Part shown: positions 1 to 7,890 of the stretch, in pieces
How the letters are laid out: each line of letters begins with the position of its first letter
Position numbering within the stretch: the first letter of the stretch is position 1
Source: CAZMSQ01 sp964569025
Lineage (GTDB): Bacteria; Bacteroidota; Bacteroidia; Chitinophagales; Saprospiraceae
Reading direction: 5' to 3'
Assembly (NCBI GenBank): GCA_964569025.1
Contig: CAZMSQ010000047.1
Span: 1-15,391 of the forward strand
DNA length: 15,391 bases
Notes under the pieces: generated by a model
What the model was told of the DNA's origin: nothing
The model's input: the letters and a program-made list of their open reading frames with translations, nothing else
Database searches by the model: none
Position numbers and translations under genes: made by a program

Positions 1-553
1 TGAGCACCCTTTACTTCAACCTTGATCAGCAGGATTCCGCTTTTGCAAAGTTTCAGGAGGCATTTACCAATCCATTGAATTCAAGACTTTCTGTCGAGAG
101 CGCGACAACGCTTCTTAATATCGGCGTATGTTACCTCGCAAAAGAAAAAATTGATTCCGCCGTCACCTTTCTGAACCAGGCACTGGCTACATCTGAAAAA
201 CTCGATCTGTACGAGGTGAAAATATTGGTGTTGAAGAACTTATCTCAGATTGACCAGCGTGCCGGCAACTACAAGGGGGCATTCGAGAAACAAATTGCCA
301 TTAATGAGGCAATCAGACACCTCCAGAATACAGAAACGCGCAACATTCTGACAACAAATCAAATTGAGCGCGAGCGCATGGCTGCTCAGTATAAGTTTAA
401 CTTGCTGCAATTAGAAAATGAGGCACAAAGACAACATATTGAGGTTCAAACAACGAGAATTTACCTCATCGGCCTCTTTCTTGGGGTGACAATCGTATTA
501 CCGGAATCTCCCCGATAATGTTCAAAGAGAAGTTGCATAAGTACCCACAATAA
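1..553 (+). pseudogene. TPR/AraC-type sensor-regulator, 5'-partial, with internal frame-shifting deletion
   Basis: The reading frame is open from base 3, so the gene begins outside the window; TTG at 75 is only an internal codon. It encodes TPR-like helical repeats, then a glutamine/glutamate-rich helix (NLLQLENEAQRQ) and the start of a membrane segment (IYLIGLFLGVTIVL), and stops at 516-518 after five unrelated residues. The order and wording match the intact protein at 1316-3154 (FQEAF..P, LENESQRR, LISIFSALVAVL). From about base 497 a second frame reads ITGISPIMFKEKLHKYPQ and stops at 551-553. This matches the last residues of the paralogue's HTH domain (ITGLTPAFYKDQKTSE). Roughly 145 codons (rest of the membrane segment, linker and nearly all of the AraC domain) are therefore missing and the two remnants are out of frame. 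Without a DNA-binding domain it should not act as a regulator. An assembly error is the alternative. It converges on the minus-strand gene at 679-1170. Confidence 0.8.
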
Positions 554-678
554 GCCTACACATGGGACCATCCAGTTTGCGCAACCCATTCTGAGTCACT
601 GAATACTGCGTTCGTGTTGACTGATTTGTCTGAAGTGTTCGATGGTACCCGATTCTTCACCTCTTTTTTGAATGTCTC

Positions 679-1170
679 TTAACCCAAGTGCGCTGTACAC
701 GCAGACTCAGCCGCATCGAGGTCTGATATTCCGAGCAGCATAGAAGACCCATCTTTCAGGTGGAGGAGAATGCCCCGACCTCTGAAAAAAAGGACGGCTT
801 TATTCGGTCGGTGGTAATGTACATTCCATCCACTCCAAGAGGCGAGCGGAGATTCACGGATGAGTTCCCATGACTCAATCTCCTCAGCACGCACTTTCAT
901 TTTATTGGTGCGCAGGAATTTCCATTTCACTCTGACCCCTTTTGGGCCAATTTTGACTTGTTTCCAACTTCTGAGGGTGAATATCAGCATAAACAGAAGG
1001 GCAAGCCCGACGGTCATTGCAAGAACTCTCGTCAGAAGATCAACCTCATTGGTAAAGAGTGTGAAAGACACTCTGATGAGGAGCAAAAGAGCCAGAAAAG
1101 CAATCATTGTGGTCATAGCCAAATCATAAAAGCCAGCCTTCTCTCTGAACACATGAAATTGTTTTTTCAT
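679..1170 (-). CDS. Two-TM membrane protein with a cytosolic PH-like domain, function unknown
   Basis: A 163-residue protein that I cannot assign to a named gene. Two hydrophobic helices are visible, about residues 17-37 and 46-66, joined by a short acidic loop. They are followed by a basic stretch (RSWKQVKIGPKGVRVKW) and a beta-rich C-terminal part (about 70-155) containing alternating strands such as KAVLFFRGRGILLHLKDGSSMLLGI. Two N-terminal TMs followed by a small beta domain resembles bacterial PH-domain (bPH/YdbT-like) membrane proteins; that similarity is by layout only. The start is ATG at 1170. It lies downstream of the regulator at 1316-3154, in the same direction, with 145 bp between them that include a pair of near-identical AT-rich repeats. 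It may be a target of that regulator (inference from position). Confidence 0.72.
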   Translation of the reverse strand: MKKQFHVFREKAGFYDLAMTTMIAFLALLLLIRVSFTLFTNEVDLLTRVLAMTVGLALLFMLIFTLRSWKQVKIGPKGVRVKWKFLRTNKMKVRAEEIESWELIRESPLASWSGWNVHYHRPNKAVLFFRGRGILLHLKDGSSMLLGISDLDAAESACTAHLG

Positions 1171-1225
1171 CTCGATGTCTTTGCGTAATTAGAAATACAG
1201 ATTACCTATCCTACAAGAATACGAG

Positions 1226-1270
1226 AAATTTACGTAAAATTCACACTTATTTAACATTAAATTTACATAA
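1226..1270. repeat. Pair of AAATTTACRTAA direct repeats, possible operator
   Basis: AAATTTACGTAA (1226-1237) and AAATTTACATAA (1259-1270) match at 11 of 12 positions and start 33 bp apart, about three helical turns. The first copy also contains the palindrome TTTACGTAAA. They lie upstream of the start of the membrane-protein gene at 1170 and beyond the 3' end of the AraC-type regulator gene. Tandem sites at helical spacing fit AraC-family operators, but the stretch is AT-rich and chance is possible. Confidence 0.3.
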
Positions 1271-1315
1271 TTGACGGGGGAACCTTAGAATACCGTCATG
1301 GATGGAAAGTTTTGT

Positions 1316-3154
1316 CTATTCAGAAGTCTTCTGGTCCTTGTAGAAGGCCGGAGTCAGTCCTGTGATTGATTTAAATACATGGTAAAACGTACGCACCGAA
1401 TTGAATCCGCACATCTCACCAATTGCTGCCATTGTATGATTGGCATATTTTTCGTCATGAAGAATCTTTTGCGCTTCGAAGACACGCTGTCTGTTCATGA
1501 ATTCATTAAAATTCATATTGGTGTATTTCGACAAAAACACGGAACAGTGCTGGCGTGATATCCCCATTTTCGCTGACAGGTCTTCTGTGGTAATTTGGGA
1601 ATTCAGATGGATTTTCTCTTCTCTGATCAAGCGATCGAGGCGTTTGGCAAGGAGGACCCACTCATGGTTTTCTTTCTCATCTCCTGACATTTCTTTTTCA
1701 CCTGAATGAAAAACCGGGTGCCGAATTGCGAGATCTGCAATTTCCTTGTTTTTCGAGGTCAGCTTCACCAAAGCAAGATGTTTCATTCTATTTTGGATGC
1801 CCAATACAATTGAAAGTACTGCAACCAATGCAGAGAAGATGGAAATCAAGCGAAGGCGGGCAGATTTATTGTTGAGTTCACGCCTTTGAGATTCATTTTC
1901 AAGTGAAAGCATTTCAAAATTATGAGCCGATTTCAGTAATTCTGCCTCAATCTCCTTTTGAGCGATAATCTGCTTTGTTTCATGGACTCTTAAATTTCTC
2001 TGTGCTTCCAATAGGTCTTCATAAAGGCTGCCAAGTTGTTCACAACGGTCTCTGCTCAGCTCAAGTGCGATTGAGTTTCGGAGAATATCGACCTGAAGGT
2101 CGGAGAGACCAAGGCTATCTGCCCCGGCAAGTGCTTCTTTTAAAAAAAAAGCAGCACTATCCAGCACACCTTTTTTCAGATAGTAAGAACCATAATTTGT
2201 AAGAAGGGTGACTCTCTCTTTTGTTAGTTCTTGATTGAATGGGTGGATAAAGGCTTCCTGGAAAAAAAGGTGAGCAGAGTCATGCTGCCCAAGAGCCTGG
2301 TACAAAACCCCAAGATTGACATTTGTTATGTAATCGAGAAGGGATGATCGTGACCTTGGTACAACCTCCCGGGCTTTCTTTGCATAGTACAATGCGGAGT
2401 CTTTCTCGACAAGATTAGCTGAATAGATACTACAGATGTTGGAGTATACCGTATAAAGGACCATAAAATTCTCATTCTCTTCGTAGAAAGAGGCAGCCCG
2501 TTTTAAGTTAGCTAATGCCTGTTGATTATCTCCAACAAGGGTAAATACAACTCCAAATCCGCTATATACACTGGCAAGCAGGTCGGGGTTCTTCAAGATC
2601 TCACTGATTTGAAGTGCTTCTGCAAATTCTGCGGCTGCTTCAGGGAAATTTCCGAGATTCTTGTAGAGGTAGCCACGGTTTACCAATTGATGAACTTGTC
2701 GTTCCTGATTTCCAATTTCTTTGGCTTTCAGGTAGGCCTTTCTGAAATACGCCATTGCACTGTCGGGGATGTTTTTATTTTGATAAACAAGGCCTGCATT
2801 TCCTGATGCAAGAACAAACAAATCGCCGAAGTCATATTTTTCAGCAATTTTCATTGCTTTCAGGTAACTAACCAGAGCCGAATCCCATTCCATTTCTGAC
2901 CACCAAACTCCACCTCGAAACACATGGCCGCGTATGATGCCTTCTTGATAGGCTTCACGTTCTGACCTTTCAATAAGTTTTGTGATGGCAGGGACTGCCT
3001 TTTTGTTGTCTTTATACACATACGTATCGCATGAATCGATAAGTGCCTGAATGCCTGAGGTATCTTGCTCAGAAGCTGTGGCATGATATAGTGAAAAAAT
3101 GATAAGGACCATTGCGAGGCATGGGCCTTTCTGAATACTGCGCAATCCAACCAT
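1316..3154 (-). CDS. Membrane-anchored TPR sensor with C-terminal AraC-type helix-turn-helix domain
   Basis: About 612 residues from ATG at 3154. This start was chosen because it opens directly onto a signal-peptide-like segment (basic GLRSIQKG, hydrophobic AMVLIIFSLYHATA); an in-frame ATG at 3199 would add 15 residues in front of it. Domain order: export signal (1-27), TPR-type helical repeats (about 80-390, with repeated DSA..YF and GNF..AA..F motifs), a short coiled coil (about 395-435), one membrane helix (about 435-455, LISIFSALVAVLSIVLGI), a linker, and an AraC/HTH_18 domain (about 510-605, including ITTEDLSAKMGISRQ, MAAIGEMCGFNSVRTFYHVFK and ITGLTPAFYK). This predicts a periplasmic sensor half and a cytoplasmic DNA-binding half in one chain, a type common in Bacteroidota. 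It is transcribed away from the metalloprotease gene, and the shared upstream region contains the first scaffold gap. Its ligand cannot be read from the sequence. Confidence 0.9.
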   Translation of the reverse strand: MVGLRSIQKGPCLAMVLIIFSLYHATASEQDTSGIQALIDSCDTYVYKDNKKAVPAITKLIERSEREAYQEGIIRGHVFRGGVWWSEMEWDSALVSYLKAMKIAEKYDFGDLFVLASGNAGLVYQNKNIPDSAMAYFRKAYLKAKEIGNQERQVHQLVNRGYLYKNLGNFPEAAAEFAEALQISEILKNPDLLASVYSGFGVVFTLVGDNQQALANLKRAASFYEENENFMVLYTVYSNICSIYSANLVEKDSALYYAKKAREVVPRSRSSLLDYITNVNLGVLYQALGQHDSAHLFFQEAFIHPFNQELTKERVTLLTNYGSYYLKKGVLDSAAFFLKEALAGADSLGLSDLQVDILRNSIALELSRDRCEQLGSLYEDLLEAQRNLRVHETKQIIAQKEIEAELLKSAHNFEMLSLENESQRRELNNKSARLRLISIFSALVAVLSIVLGIQNRMKHLALVKLTSKNKEIADLAIRHPVFHSGEKEMSGDEKENHEWVLLAKRLDRLIREEKIHLNSQITTEDLSAKMGISRQHCSVFLSKYTNMNFNEFMNRQRVFEAQKILHDEKYANHTMAAIGEMCGFNSVRTFYHVFKSITGLTPAFYKDQKTSE

Positions 3155-3227
3155 GGTCTTCCCCGTGTTAGGTTTATTTATGACAATGAGTAGTGGCAAT
3201 TCTGTGATGCCATTTCATTTCAGGCTC

Positions 3228-3327
3228 NNNNNNNNNNNNNNNNNNNNNNNNNNNNNNNNNNNNNNNNNNNNNNNNNNNNNNNNNNNNNNNNNNNNNNNNN
3301 NNNNNNNNNNNNNNNNNNNNNNNNNNN
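3228..3327. other. Scaffold gap of 100 N
   Basis: Exactly 100 unknown bases, a usual placeholder for a gap of unknown size. It lies in the divergent promoter region between the TPR/AraC regulator and the metalloprotease, so promoters of both genes may be hidden here. A frame reading through the N run from 3153 is meaningless. Confidence 0.95.
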
Positions 3328-3365
3328 GAACGAATTTTCCAAATAATGATCCGAAAAAGTGTGTC

Positions 3366-5807
3366 ATGAACAACTCCATTCTTTTTCTTTTCTCATGTCT
3401 CCTCGCGACCTCACTATTGTTTTCCTCTTCTCTTTGCGCTCAGGATTCTGATGCCAACACCACGGAACAGAGTGACTCCACAAAAAAAGATGAAAAATCA
3501 AAATATGATAAACTCATCACTTCAAAGGCTGTAACGGATTCAGGATTGTTTATTACGCATGAGGTTGAAGGCAAATATTACTTTGAGCTGCCGACCACCC
3601 TCATGGAGAAGGAAATTTTAATTGTCAGCCGCATATCTGGATATGTCAGCAATCTGAGTTTTGGAGGCGCCGGCATGAAGTCACGGCCACAGCAGGTGGT
3701 GCGATGGCAGATTATGAATGAAAAGGTTCTTCTGCGCTCGGTTTCCTACAACAGCGTTGCAAATTTTGAAGACCCTGTTTACCAATCGGTACGCAATAAC
3801 AATTTTGAGCCGATTGTATCTGCATTCAGCATAGCCGCCTACAATGCTGATTCCAGTGCGGTGCTGATTGATGTGGGGTCATTTTTCACCTCTGACATCC
3901 CAATGATTGGTGCATTGAGTGATTCACAGCGCAAGCAATTCGGGATTAAGGGACTTGACACAAAGCGAAGTTTAATCACCTCTGCGAGGGCATTTCCGGA
4001 GAATGTTGAAATTAGGCACATCCTCACTTACAAAGGGAGTAATTTACCTGACAACCGACTAACAGAGAGCATGAGCGTTGAAATGAACCAATCGTTCATC
4101 CTCTTGCCTGAGGAACCGATGACTCCTCGATTTGCGGATGACCGGGTTGGGTATTTCTCCATACAACAGGTTGATTACAGCTCAGAGGCTCAGCGAGCTG
4201 ATCGAAAGCGATACATCACCCGGTGGCGTCTTGAGCCGCAGGATGCAGAGGCCTATGCACGTGGTGAGATTGTAGAGCCTGTCAAGCCGATTGTTTATTA
4301 TGTAGATCCGTCAACGCCAGAAAAATGGCGTAAATACATCAAGCAAGGTATTGAAGACTGGCAACCGGCCTTCGAGGCGGCTGGATTCAGGAAGGCCATT
4401 CTCGCAAAAGATCCACCATCAAAGGAGGAGGATCCTGATTGGAGCCCTGAAGATGTGCGTTATTCAGTGGTTCGGTATATTACCACTGAAATCCAAAATG
4501 CGATGGGACCCCATGTGCATGATCCCCGGACCGGCGAGATTCTTGAAAGTGACATCCTATGGTACCACAACATTATGAATTTGTTGCGCAACTGGTTTTT
4601 CATTCAGACTGCAGTGGTCAACCCTGAGGCGCGGCAGGTTCAGTTTTCAGATGAAATCATGGGCGAGCTCATTCGTTTTGTAGCTGCACATGAAGTAGGA
4701 CATACGCTTGGCTTGCCTCACAATATGGGATCAAGCGTGGCTTATCCGGTAGACTCACTTCGCAAAGCTGGCTTTGTGCAGCGTATGGGGGTTGCGCCTT
4801 CCATCATGGACTATGCGCGCTTCAATTATGTGGCCCAGCCAGAAGATGAGGGTGCGGGTCTTTATCCGAAAGTTGGTCCTTATGATATTTGGTCGATCAT
4901 TTATGGATACAGGTATTTACCGGACGTACAATTGCCGGAAGACGAAGAGGCCACATTAAACGAATGGATTTTGGAGCGTGCCAATGACCCTGTTTACCGC
5001 TATGGACAACAACAGTGGAGAGTCATTGATCCGAGTGCTCAGACAGAAGACATCAGCGGAGATGCTGTAGAGGCAAGCCAGCTTGGCATTGCCAATCTGA
5101 AGCGCATCGTATCAAATCTCATCGAATGGACCAGTGAGCCCGGCAAGGATTATGAGCAACTGGAGGAGTTATACGGACAGGTGATTGGCCAGCTTCGGCG
5201 CTACACTGGTCATGTGGCCAATTACGTGGGTGGGGTGTATGAGTACGATAAGACTGCAGATCAAGAGGGGGCGGTGTATCAACCGGTGGATGCAGCTTAT
5301 CAAAAGCTTGCAGTTGCGTTTGTCAATGAGGAAATTTTCCAGACGCCGAAGTGGCTGCTTGACCGTGAAATCCTGAACCGGATTGAGGCCACCGGAGCAA
5401 TGGAGCGCATTCAGGGTCTTCAGTCCTACGCCCTGGCGACATTGTTCAGCGACGATCGGCTGTTGCGGATGCTGGAAAATGAGTCAATTCGCTCTTCCGG
5501 TGCTTCGTACAGCCTACGCACATTATTTGACGAAACCCGGGCATCGATTTTTTCTGAGTTTACCAACAGGCAATCCGTAGACATCTACCGCCGCAATCTC
5601 CAGCGCAATTTCGTGGCCCGAATGGCTACCCTTCTGGCTGACTCGGACCCGGAAAGCGATCGCTCGGATATCAAGGCGGCGGCGAGGCATACCTTGGAGC
5701 AAATTGACCAAGCCGCCAAAAAGGCCTCCCGTTCTGGAGACGAGGCCACAAAAATGCACGTTGCAGATATCCGCGCCCGCATCGATGAATTGTTAGATAC
5801 GGAATAG
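3366..5807 (+). CDS. Secreted zinc-dependent metalloprotease, DUF5117/DUF4953 type
   Basis: An 813-residue protein from ATG at 3366. The start is fixed by an immediate signal peptide (hydrophobic residues 5-19, LCA before QD at about 25/26) and by the scaffold gap just upstream. After a short charged low-complexity linker (about 27-50) comes the N-terminal DUF5118/DUF5117-type region (about 55-300, with YFELP, GYVSNLSFGGAG and DRVGYF). The catalytic region follows: HEVGHTLGLPH at residues 442-452 supplies the HExxHxxGxxH zinc ligands and the catalytic glutamate, and SIMDY at 479-483 is the probable Met-turn, followed by RFNYVAQPED, typical of this family. Length is normal for the family. The arrangement is metzincin-like; substrate is unknown. 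It probably acts in the periplasm or outside the cell. Its stop lies 13 bp from the stop of the convergent thioesterase gene, and no terminator hairpin is obvious between them. Confidence 0.93.
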   Translation: MNNSILFLFSCLLATSLLFSSSLCAQDSDANTTEQSDSTKKDEKSKYDKLITSKAVTDSGLFITHEVEGKYYFELPTTLMEKEILIVSRISGYVSNLSFGGAGMKSRPQQVVRWQIMNEKVLLRSVSYNSVANFEDPVYQSVRNNNFEPIVSAFSIAAYNADSSAVLIDVGSFFTSDIPMIGALSDSQRKQFGIKGLDTKRSLITSARAFPENVEIRHILTYKGSNLPDNRLTESMSVEMNQSFILLPEEPMTPRFADDRVGYFSIQQVDYSSEAQRADRKRYITRWRLEPQDAEAYARGEIVEPVKPIVYYVDPSTPEKWRKYIKQGIEDWQPAFEAAGFRKAILAKDPPSKEEDPDWSPEDVRYSVVRYITTEIQNAMGPHVHDPRTGEILESDILWYHNIMNLLRNWFFIQTAVVNPEARQVQFSDEIMGELIRFVAAHEVGHTLGLPHNMGSSVAYPVDSLRKAGFVQRMGVAPSIMDYARFNYVAQPEDEGAGLYPKVGPYDIWSIIYGYRYLPDVQLPEDEEATLNEWILERANDPVYRYGQQQWRVIDPSAQTEDISGDAVEASQLGIANLKRIVSNLIEWTSEPGKDYEQLEELYGQVIGQLRRYTGHVANYVGGVYEYDKTADQEGAVYQPVDAAYQKLAVAFVNEEIFQTPKWLLDREILNRIEATGAMERIQGLQSYALATLFSDDRLLRMLENESIRSSGASYSLRTLFDETRASIFSEFTNRQSVDIYRRNLQRNFVARMATLLADSDPESDRSDIKAAARHTLEQIDQAAKKASRSGDEATKMHVADIRARIDELLDTE

Positions 5808-5820
5808 GGTCGGATATCAT

Positions 5821-6231
5821 TTATATTGTATTGGGGGGTATTGACACGACCTTATTGCGGCTGTAATCATAACATACCATGGCTGTTTTGACAAGGGCAA
5901 TGATGGCATGGGTGTGTTGGTTGGAAATGCGATAATGGATTTCGAAACTGGATCTGCTGATTTCTGCGATACCGATTTCGATGACCAGGTCATCACCCAG
6001 GAAGGCTTGTTGCCGGAATACGATGGCTGCATCTGCCATGATGAGGCCTTTGCCGCCGAAATCGAGCTCTGTCTGTCCGATGGAAGCCAGATAGCGAACG
6101 CGCGCCTCGTGGGCGAATGCCAGTATTTTGTGGTTGCTGAGATGGTTCCCGTAGTTCAGGTCTGAGACGCGTACAGTCATTTGAGTGGAGAATGGGTAGG
6201 AAGCCAAGGGCATAAGGGTAATACGTGCCAT
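5821..6231 (-). CDS. Hotdog-fold acyl-CoA thioesterase family protein
   Basis: About 136 residues from ATG at 6231. An in-frame ATG at 6213 is equally possible, and a longer frame up to 6303 adds a segment without family features. The motif VSDLNYGNHLSNHKILAFAHEARVRYL near the N terminus is the hallmark of 4HBT/YbgC-like hotdog thioesterases, with the conserved Asp and the NYGNH turn at the expected catalytic position. A central strand/helix block (GLIMADAAIVFRQQAFLGDDLVIEI) and a closing strand (ALVKTAMVCYDY) complete one hotdog unit. Such enzymes hydrolyse acyl-CoA thioesters in the cytosol; the natural acyl group is not predictable. It is convergent with the metalloprotease and divergent from the gene at 6318, with 86 bp between the two starts. 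Confidence 0.85.
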   Translation of the reverse strand: MARITLMPLASYPFSTQMTVRVSDLNYGNHLSNHKILAFAHEARVRYLASIGQTELDFGGKGLIMADAAIVFRQQAFLGDDLVIEIGIAEISRSSFEIHYRISNQHTHAIIALVKTAMVCYDYSRNKVVSIPPNTI

Positions 6232-6317
6232 GACAGATGGTGTGAATGTAAAAAAGAAGGGGCATCTTTGCAGAGTGACTGCGGAACTGAAAACGTAACG
6301 CACATGTTAAAATTGTT

Positions 6318-6950
6318 ATGATTTCATTGGGGCTTTTTTCAGGTTTCATTGGTGTATTCATGCATCTGGCTGGCCTGCACTTGCCTGAGGGGTATGATAA
6401 GGAGGGACCACCTCTTGAACTTGAGTGTTGGACCTATGAAGTTGAGATCAAAGATAAGGTGGCCGGAGACATTGATGTAAGTCGCGAACAGATTGGCCCT
6501 CAATCATATCGATACGAGGCAAAAAGCTCTATCAGGCATCAGATGGTCATTCCCATCAAGGTATTTCATAAATTTTCCGCCATTTTCGAACGGAATCTCC
6601 TGAAATCAGCCAGGGTACACATTGAAGTCAACGGCCGCTCTCACACCGATACCAAAACCCTCTATCAAGGGTATCACGTATGGCACCATTCAAATGGGAA
6701 ATCCTGGCAATCCATACAAGAGACCATTGACTATTCTTCCATTCTCTTCTATTTTCAAGAGCCTGAAGGTATCGAACAGGTTTTTTCTGAGGAAGACGGT
6801 ACATTTCACCCACTTCAGCGAATTGGTGTGCATTCTTACATGAAAATCAGTCCGAAAGGACGAAAAAATGTCTACCACTACAGGAATGGGGTTCTTGTGA
6901 AAGCAGAAATTGATACGCGCTCTATTGATTTTATTATCAGGAAGGTATAA
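6318..6950 (+). CDS. Secreted protein of unknown function, possibly DUF6134-like
   Basis: A 210-residue protein from ATG at 6318. The first 20 residues (ISLGLFSGFIGVFMHLAGL) form a hydrophobic export signal, although it lacks a basic n-region. The rest is beta-rich: WTYEVEIKDKVAGDIDVSREQ, YRYEAKSSIRHQMVIPIKVFHKF, RVHIEVNGRSHTD, YHYRNGVLVKAEID. This series of strands, opening with a modified-intermediate phrase and closing with a charged beta hairpin, resembles the DUF6134 or DUF3108 periplasmic/outer-membrane-associated families, but I recognise this only by general pattern. There are no catalytic motifs. It is followed by the minus-strand SafE remnant and faces the thioesterase divergently. 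Function cannot be stated. Confidence 0.75.
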   Translation: MISLGLFSGFIGVFMHLAGLHLPEGYDKEGPPLELECWTYEVEIKDKVAGDIDVSREQIGPQSYRYEAKSSIRHQMVIPIKVFHKFSAIFERNLLKSARVHIEVNGRSHTDTKTLYQGYHVWHHSNGKSWQSIQETIDYSSILFYFQEPEGIEQVFSEEDGTFHPLQRIGVHSYMKISPKGRKNVYHYRNGVLVKAEIDTRSIDFIIRKV

Positions 6951-7033
6951 GCAGGGTAAAGCCGTCATCCGGGCCTTTTCTGAGCTGGTTCAGAATTCAC
7001 CTTAGGATTAAGCCATTCTTCTTTTATAACCTC

Positions 7034-7473
7034 TCAATGACACATAGGAAGGTCGGCCCAGAGCGTAATATCGGCGGGTAGGTCTATTCGTAATCCTCTG
7101 AAAATAAAAAGAATGGCCATGACGGTCAGCATGACTGGGTACAGCTTCCGGAGTCGGCTTCGGGAGCGGACCCCGATGAGCTGGCCGGCCAGCATAAGGG
7201 TCAGCATGAGTGGGATGGTACCGAGGCCAAATAGTGCCATGTAGGCAATGCTTTCTCCTACTTCCCCACTGGTGATTGCTCCGGCAATGGCCATGTAGAC
7301 CAGTCCGCAGGGCAACAATCCGTTCAGCAGGCCGATGCCGAAATGAGTCTGCCACCCGCTTTTGCCGAACATGGCGGAGAGGTGTTGCCTCAGAGCTGCA
7401 TAGAGGCGGTCCATCCACGGAAGGGTCAGCAGTCGCTGTTCAACATTGACTGAGAAGGCGACAATGAATGTCA
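7034..7473 (-). pseudogene. SafE/TauE-type membrane transporter homologue, N-terminal half missing
   Basis: The protein-like part runs from about FSVNVEQRLL to the stop at 7034. It contains the family signature GLLNGLLPCGLVYMAIAGAI, then YMALFGLGTIPLMLTLMLAGQLIG and a last membrane helix (LYPVMLTVMAILFIF), which are the C-terminal helices of the SafE-like (DsbD_2-like) branch often found near cytochrome oxidase and copper-handling genes. Members are usually about 230-240 residues and begin with a membrane helix carrying a CxMCG-type motif. Here that half is absent. The frame stays open upstream to GTG at 7576, but those residues come from the palindrome at 7513-7558 and neighbouring non-coding DNA. 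I therefore call it a broken gene. A short functional product starting at an internal ATG (near 7414) is unlikely but not excluded. Confidence 0.78.
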
Positions 7474-7512
7474 AATGATCAAAATGACATTTATCAACGG
7501 CCAAACTCGGCT

Positions 7513-7558
7513 CAGCCCCACTGGTCCGACGACTATAGTCGTCGGACCAGTGGGGCTG
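7513..7558. repeat. Perfect 46-bp loopless palindrome
   Basis: Two 23-base arms (7513-7535 and 7536-7558) are exact reverse complements with no spacer; the centre reads GACGACTATAGTCGTC and the outer ends CAGCCCC and GGGGCTG. It has no T tract, so it is a poor terminator. It lies about 40 bp outside the point where the SafE homology stops. A REP-like dispersed element, a protein-binding site or an assembly fold-back are all possible. Confidence 0.9.
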
Positions 7559-7822
7559 CAGTGAAAGCTGGCGCACCTGACCCGGGTCAGAAAAAAAACA
7601 CAGTGACTGGGGTGATGGAAAATGTTAAATTTTCACAGGAATTGAGGTTGGGGCTCTTTTTGAAGGAATCTTTGGAAATTTCTTTCTCACAATACGCAGT
7701 TTTTGTCTTTGAATGGGGCTGAGAATCTTCGGATCATTGTACTGTGAAAGAAAAACAAGCGGGGAAAACGATCCCCTTGCTCCAATCAGATAGGCAGGTT
7801 GCAGATAGTTTTAGAGGAGGGA
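7559..7822. other. Gene-poor stretch with small hairpins
   Basis: No convincing gene on either strand. It holds a 14-bp palindrome (CTGACCCGGGTCAG, 7577-7590) followed by eight A, and a hairpin at 7756-7779 (CAAG, bulged C, GGGG, then an 8-base loop and CCCCTTG). No TAnnTTTG-type promoter with a suitable -33 box was found, but a promoter would be expected here for the small plus-strand frame and terminator downstream. Confidence 0.55.
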
Positions 7823-7879
7823 ATGCTTATCACCATCAAATTGACCATTGAATTTTTGAATATGTTCATGGGATTATAA
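7823..7879 (+). CDS. Candidate 18-residue hydrophobic peptide
   Basis: ATG at 7823 is preceded by AGAGGAGGGA (7813-7822), an unusually strong Shine-Dalgarno-like sequence, and the frame ends with TAA at 7877-7879. The product, MLITIKLTIEFLNMFMGL, is mostly hydrophobic with one Lys and one Glu, and would fit a membrane-associated micropeptide. A rho-independent terminator in the same direction starts 12 bp after the stop, so ribosome-binding site, frame and terminator form a complete small gene. At this length chance cannot be ruled out, and it may instead be part of a non-coding RNA. I do not recognise a family. Confidence 0.35.
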   Translation: MLITIKLTIEFLNMFMGL

Positions 7880-7890
7880 ATTGTCTTTGG

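Noticed and set aside
3153..3365. An extended start for the metalloprotease reading through the N run from 3153
   Set aside because: The frame crosses 100 unknown bases, and ATG at 3366 begins directly with a signal peptide, so the upstream part has no support.
6290..6297. TACGTTTT (minus strand) as a promoter for the thioesterase gene
   Set aside because: It misses the final G of TAnnTTTG and has no -33 TTG element at the right distance.
6978..6995. Hairpin TTCTGA / TCAGAA as a terminator for the 6318-6950 gene
   Set aside because: The stem is only 6 bp, AT-rich and lacks a following T tract.
7577..7590. CTGACCCGGGTCAG as an intrinsic terminator
   Set aside because: It is followed by A rather than T on the plus strand; on the minus strand the T run comes before the stem, not after it.
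7468..7722. Plus-strand frame of 84 codons crossing the palindrome
   Set aside because: Its middle part is the palindrome read on the other strand, giving the same residues as the minus-strand frame, and the remainder has no protein-like pattern.
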